A stretch of 64,000 nucleotides of DNA from Takifugu bimaculatus (taxonomy: Eukaryota; Chordata; Actinopteri; Tetraodontiformes; Tetraodontidae). The notes below the pieces were generated by a model, which saw only the letters and a program-made list of their open reading frames with translations, was not told where the DNA came from and made no database searches. The translations under genes were made by a program, and so were the position numbers. Location: assembly GCA_004026145.2 (NCBI GenBank), contig CP034980.1:8546667-8610666 (forward strand), read 5' to 3'. This document shows, piece by piece, positions 62,293 through 64,000 of the stretch (position 1 is the first letter of the stretch; each line of letters opens with the position of its first letter).

Positions 62293-62505
62293 TTTATTAT
62301 ATGAAATGTACAGTAACTTCGAACAAAAAGATCACCACATACAGAGAATAAATGTCAATACTGAGAACTGAGACGAATAAATAAAGTAGAACTTTCAGTG
62401 GAGAAAAAAAAGAAACTGCCATGTCCACAAGGTGGCAGCAAAGTAGCTTTCCTGAAAATATGTTCTGCATCAGTGCATACCACAGTCATCGAAATAAATA
62501 ATTAA
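62293..62505 (-). promoter_or_regulatory. il21 3' UTR with AU-rich elements and poly(A) signal
   Basis: On the minus strand there are UUAUUUAUU nonamers at 62493-62501 and 62376-62384, another AUUUA near 62346-62350, and AATAAA at 62293-62298. This is the arrangement expected for a rapidly decaying cytokine mRNA. Confidence 0.7.
62425..62438 (+). promoter_or_regulatory. CTCF-like motif inside the il21 3' UTR
   Basis: CCACAAGGTGGCAG equals the textbook CTCF core. With the minus-strand motif at 62081-62096 it forms a divergent pair 330 bases apart, a layout often seen at domain boundaries. Confidence 0.45.
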
Positions 62506-62571
62506 ATAAGAATAGAACATTGTTTGAATTTTCTTTTTTTTAGTGTTGTCTGTACATTCTGTCCCGATTGG

Positions 62572-63337
62572 TTAGGAGTTGTTTTGTTGGTACACCATCA
62601 GCCTGTCTATGGCCTACAAGAGTGAGGGAAATAAGAGAATTAGAACATGAGACTCGACATCAAGTGACAAATGCTGCTTTTCAAATGTACCTTTTGAATA
62701 AGAGAATTCAATCTGTCGAAAAATTTCTCGGCCTTCTCTTCTGGATGCGAGTGGCAGTCTTGGCAGGTCGACTGAGCAGAAACAAAGAGGAGGAAAAGTT
62801 GTTGACTCCAAAAGAATCACAAGTCAGAATAAGAGCACCTGGGCAAATATCGGTCATGTTCCTTACATTTTTGGAATCGCAGAAGTCCAGACCCTTTTCC
62901 TAAAATGGACAAAATAATAGATTATTGCACCACTGCTCGTGTAAATTTGCACTTTTCATTTTTTTCCAGCCGTACTCACAGTGAGGGGATTTGTGAGGCT
63001 CCGGTAAAGTTTCTTCTGAGGTATGTCTGTCAGGTTGAAGATCTCTTTGAAATTTTCTCGGAAGCACTCCAGCGCGGACAGACAGCAGCAGTCCTGCAAC
63101 ACGACCGCGTGTTAACGAGACGAGGCGAGCAGCAGTAAAACATTCACCAAACTGTCTTTTTTTTTTTTCCCTCTGAGGTTTCTGTCATGATTTGTCATTT
63201 GTCGACTTTCCAATCAAACTGTTTGTGTTAAACTGAAACTCACAATTTCCACGTTTCCCTGCAGAAAAGTTGCTAAAAGCTTTGTGTTCAGTTTCATGTG
63301 GAATTTAATCATTTCATTTAGCCTCTTGTCACTTTTA
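62572..63337 (-). CDS. il21: Interleukin-21, 5' end missing
   Basis: IL-21 is a secreted common-gamma-chain cytokine of activated T cells. Minus-strand exons are 63244-63337, 62980-63093, 62867-62899, 62691-62771 and 62572-62613. All junctions are phase 0 except the upstream end of the first, which needs two bases from a preceding exon. They encode a helix A segment (NEMIKFHMKLNTKLL), DCCCLSALECFRENF (compare NCEWSAFSCF in mammals), a short linker exon EKGLDFCDSKN, the helix-D block STCQDCHSHPEEKAEKFF with SLIQK (compare CPSCDSYEKKPPKEF), and AIDRLMVYQQNNS before the stop. One NLT glycosylation site is present. The extra 11-codon linker exon is in frame with good splice sites. The signal-peptide exon was not found between 63338 and the right edge and is probably beyond it. 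The gene order beside IL2 matches mammals. Confidence 0.87.
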
Positions 63338-64000
63338 CTGTCAGTAGTTGGAGTAATGAAGGAAGTCTTTTCTGGATTGTAATGGATCGGCTGTAATAGC
63401 AGCCGGTGACGAAGTGGCGTCTAGCATGCGAGAGAACATGTCGAGCAGGAGGAAGTGATCACTTTAGTTTGCGCTCTCTCGATTACTCATCAAATTTGGG
63501 CTGAGAGTGCAAACGAAAGCTGCGAGAAAACTGAGAGCTGGATGTGACTCACGGAGGAACGCCGGCCTGACAAGAAAGGGAGCGAATTTAGAAGTAAATG
63601 GATCTTCGAAATCGGCCGCGCACTTATTGTAAAATACTGAGTTCTGTTTCCCACTTCGACATTAAAAAAAAAAATGCAAACTGAACGAACGAGTTTGTTG
63701 CTTCCCTTTGACCTTAAATGAATTTATTTTACTCCATTTTTCCAGGTTGCTGCTATTGTCCATATTCCTTAAAGATGTTCGAGGGTTTTGCACAACGTTG
63801 CTGTTGTTGTCAGCATCTGCTGGAATATTCATTTAGTTTGCTAAAATAATAACTAATAAACGATAACTAAATTAGGAACAAATAAAATAGGAGTAAAATC
63901 TGTCTCCGCCATGTTTGCACACACATCTGACGTGTTGCCATAGTGGCCGACACCAAAGGTGGAAGACCAACAACAATGACTAAGCGACCACAGATATTAC
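63338..64000. other. Probable il21 intron 1 or 5' flank
   Basis: No convincing signal-peptide exon was found on the minus strand. Methionine-initiated frames here are short and not hydrophobic. The rest is AT-rich sequence without repeats. Confidence 0.4.

Noticed and set aside
63420..63460. Minus-strand ATG frame (MFSRMLDATSS) as il21 exon 1
   Set aside because: Not hydrophobic, no donor in the required phase, and it reads into the acceptor of exon 2 out of frame.

Overview
The window looks like vertebrate nuclear DNA from a teleost fish with a compact genome. The evidence is short GT-AG introns (the twelve adad1 exons fit in about 4.3 kb), many CA/GT, GA and ATT microsatellites, decayed LINE and Tc1-like fragments, and gene content known from fish. 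The order tlx, then adad1, then tandem IL-2-family genes and il21 suits a percomorph, possibly a pufferfish. The sequence alone does not fix the species.

Layout. At the left edge (3882-4389, minus) is exon 1 of a TLX homeobox gene, most like tlx2. Its homeodomain exons lie beyond the left edge, so positions 1-3881 are its first intron. From about 4.4 to 49.5 kb I see no convincing protein-coding gene. This 45-kb block holds microsatellites, a decayed LINE copy (33.2-33.8 kb), and several AT-rich stretches dense in homeodomain-type cores that look like candidate conserved non-coding elements. It may be a regulatory landscape for the homeobox gene.

From 49.57 to 53.83 kb lies adad1 (plus strand, 12 coding exons, double-stranded-RNA-binding domain plus a catalytically dead adenosine-deaminase domain). 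Its exons join perfectly in phase, except that exons 10 and 11 each carry one surplus base. These are either two assembly errors or real inactivating mutations. Tail-to-tail with it are three minus-strand four-helix cytokine genes: an IL-2-family gene at 55.85-56.63 kb, a second divergent IL-2-family gene at 58.10-58.77 kb, and il21 at 62.57-63.34 kb with its signal-peptide exon not found. The order and strands (adad1 +, IL2 -, IL21 -) match human 4q27, with one extra IL-2-like gene. All three cytokine 3' regions carry UUAUUUAUU-type AU-rich elements, suggesting shared control of mRNA decay. The 3' end of the second cytokine gene has been tandemly duplicated (about 240 bp, nearly identical). 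CTCF-like motifs lie at 12.5 kb (+), 42.4 kb (-), 62.08 kb (-) and 62.43 kb (+), the last two beside or inside the il21 3' UTR.
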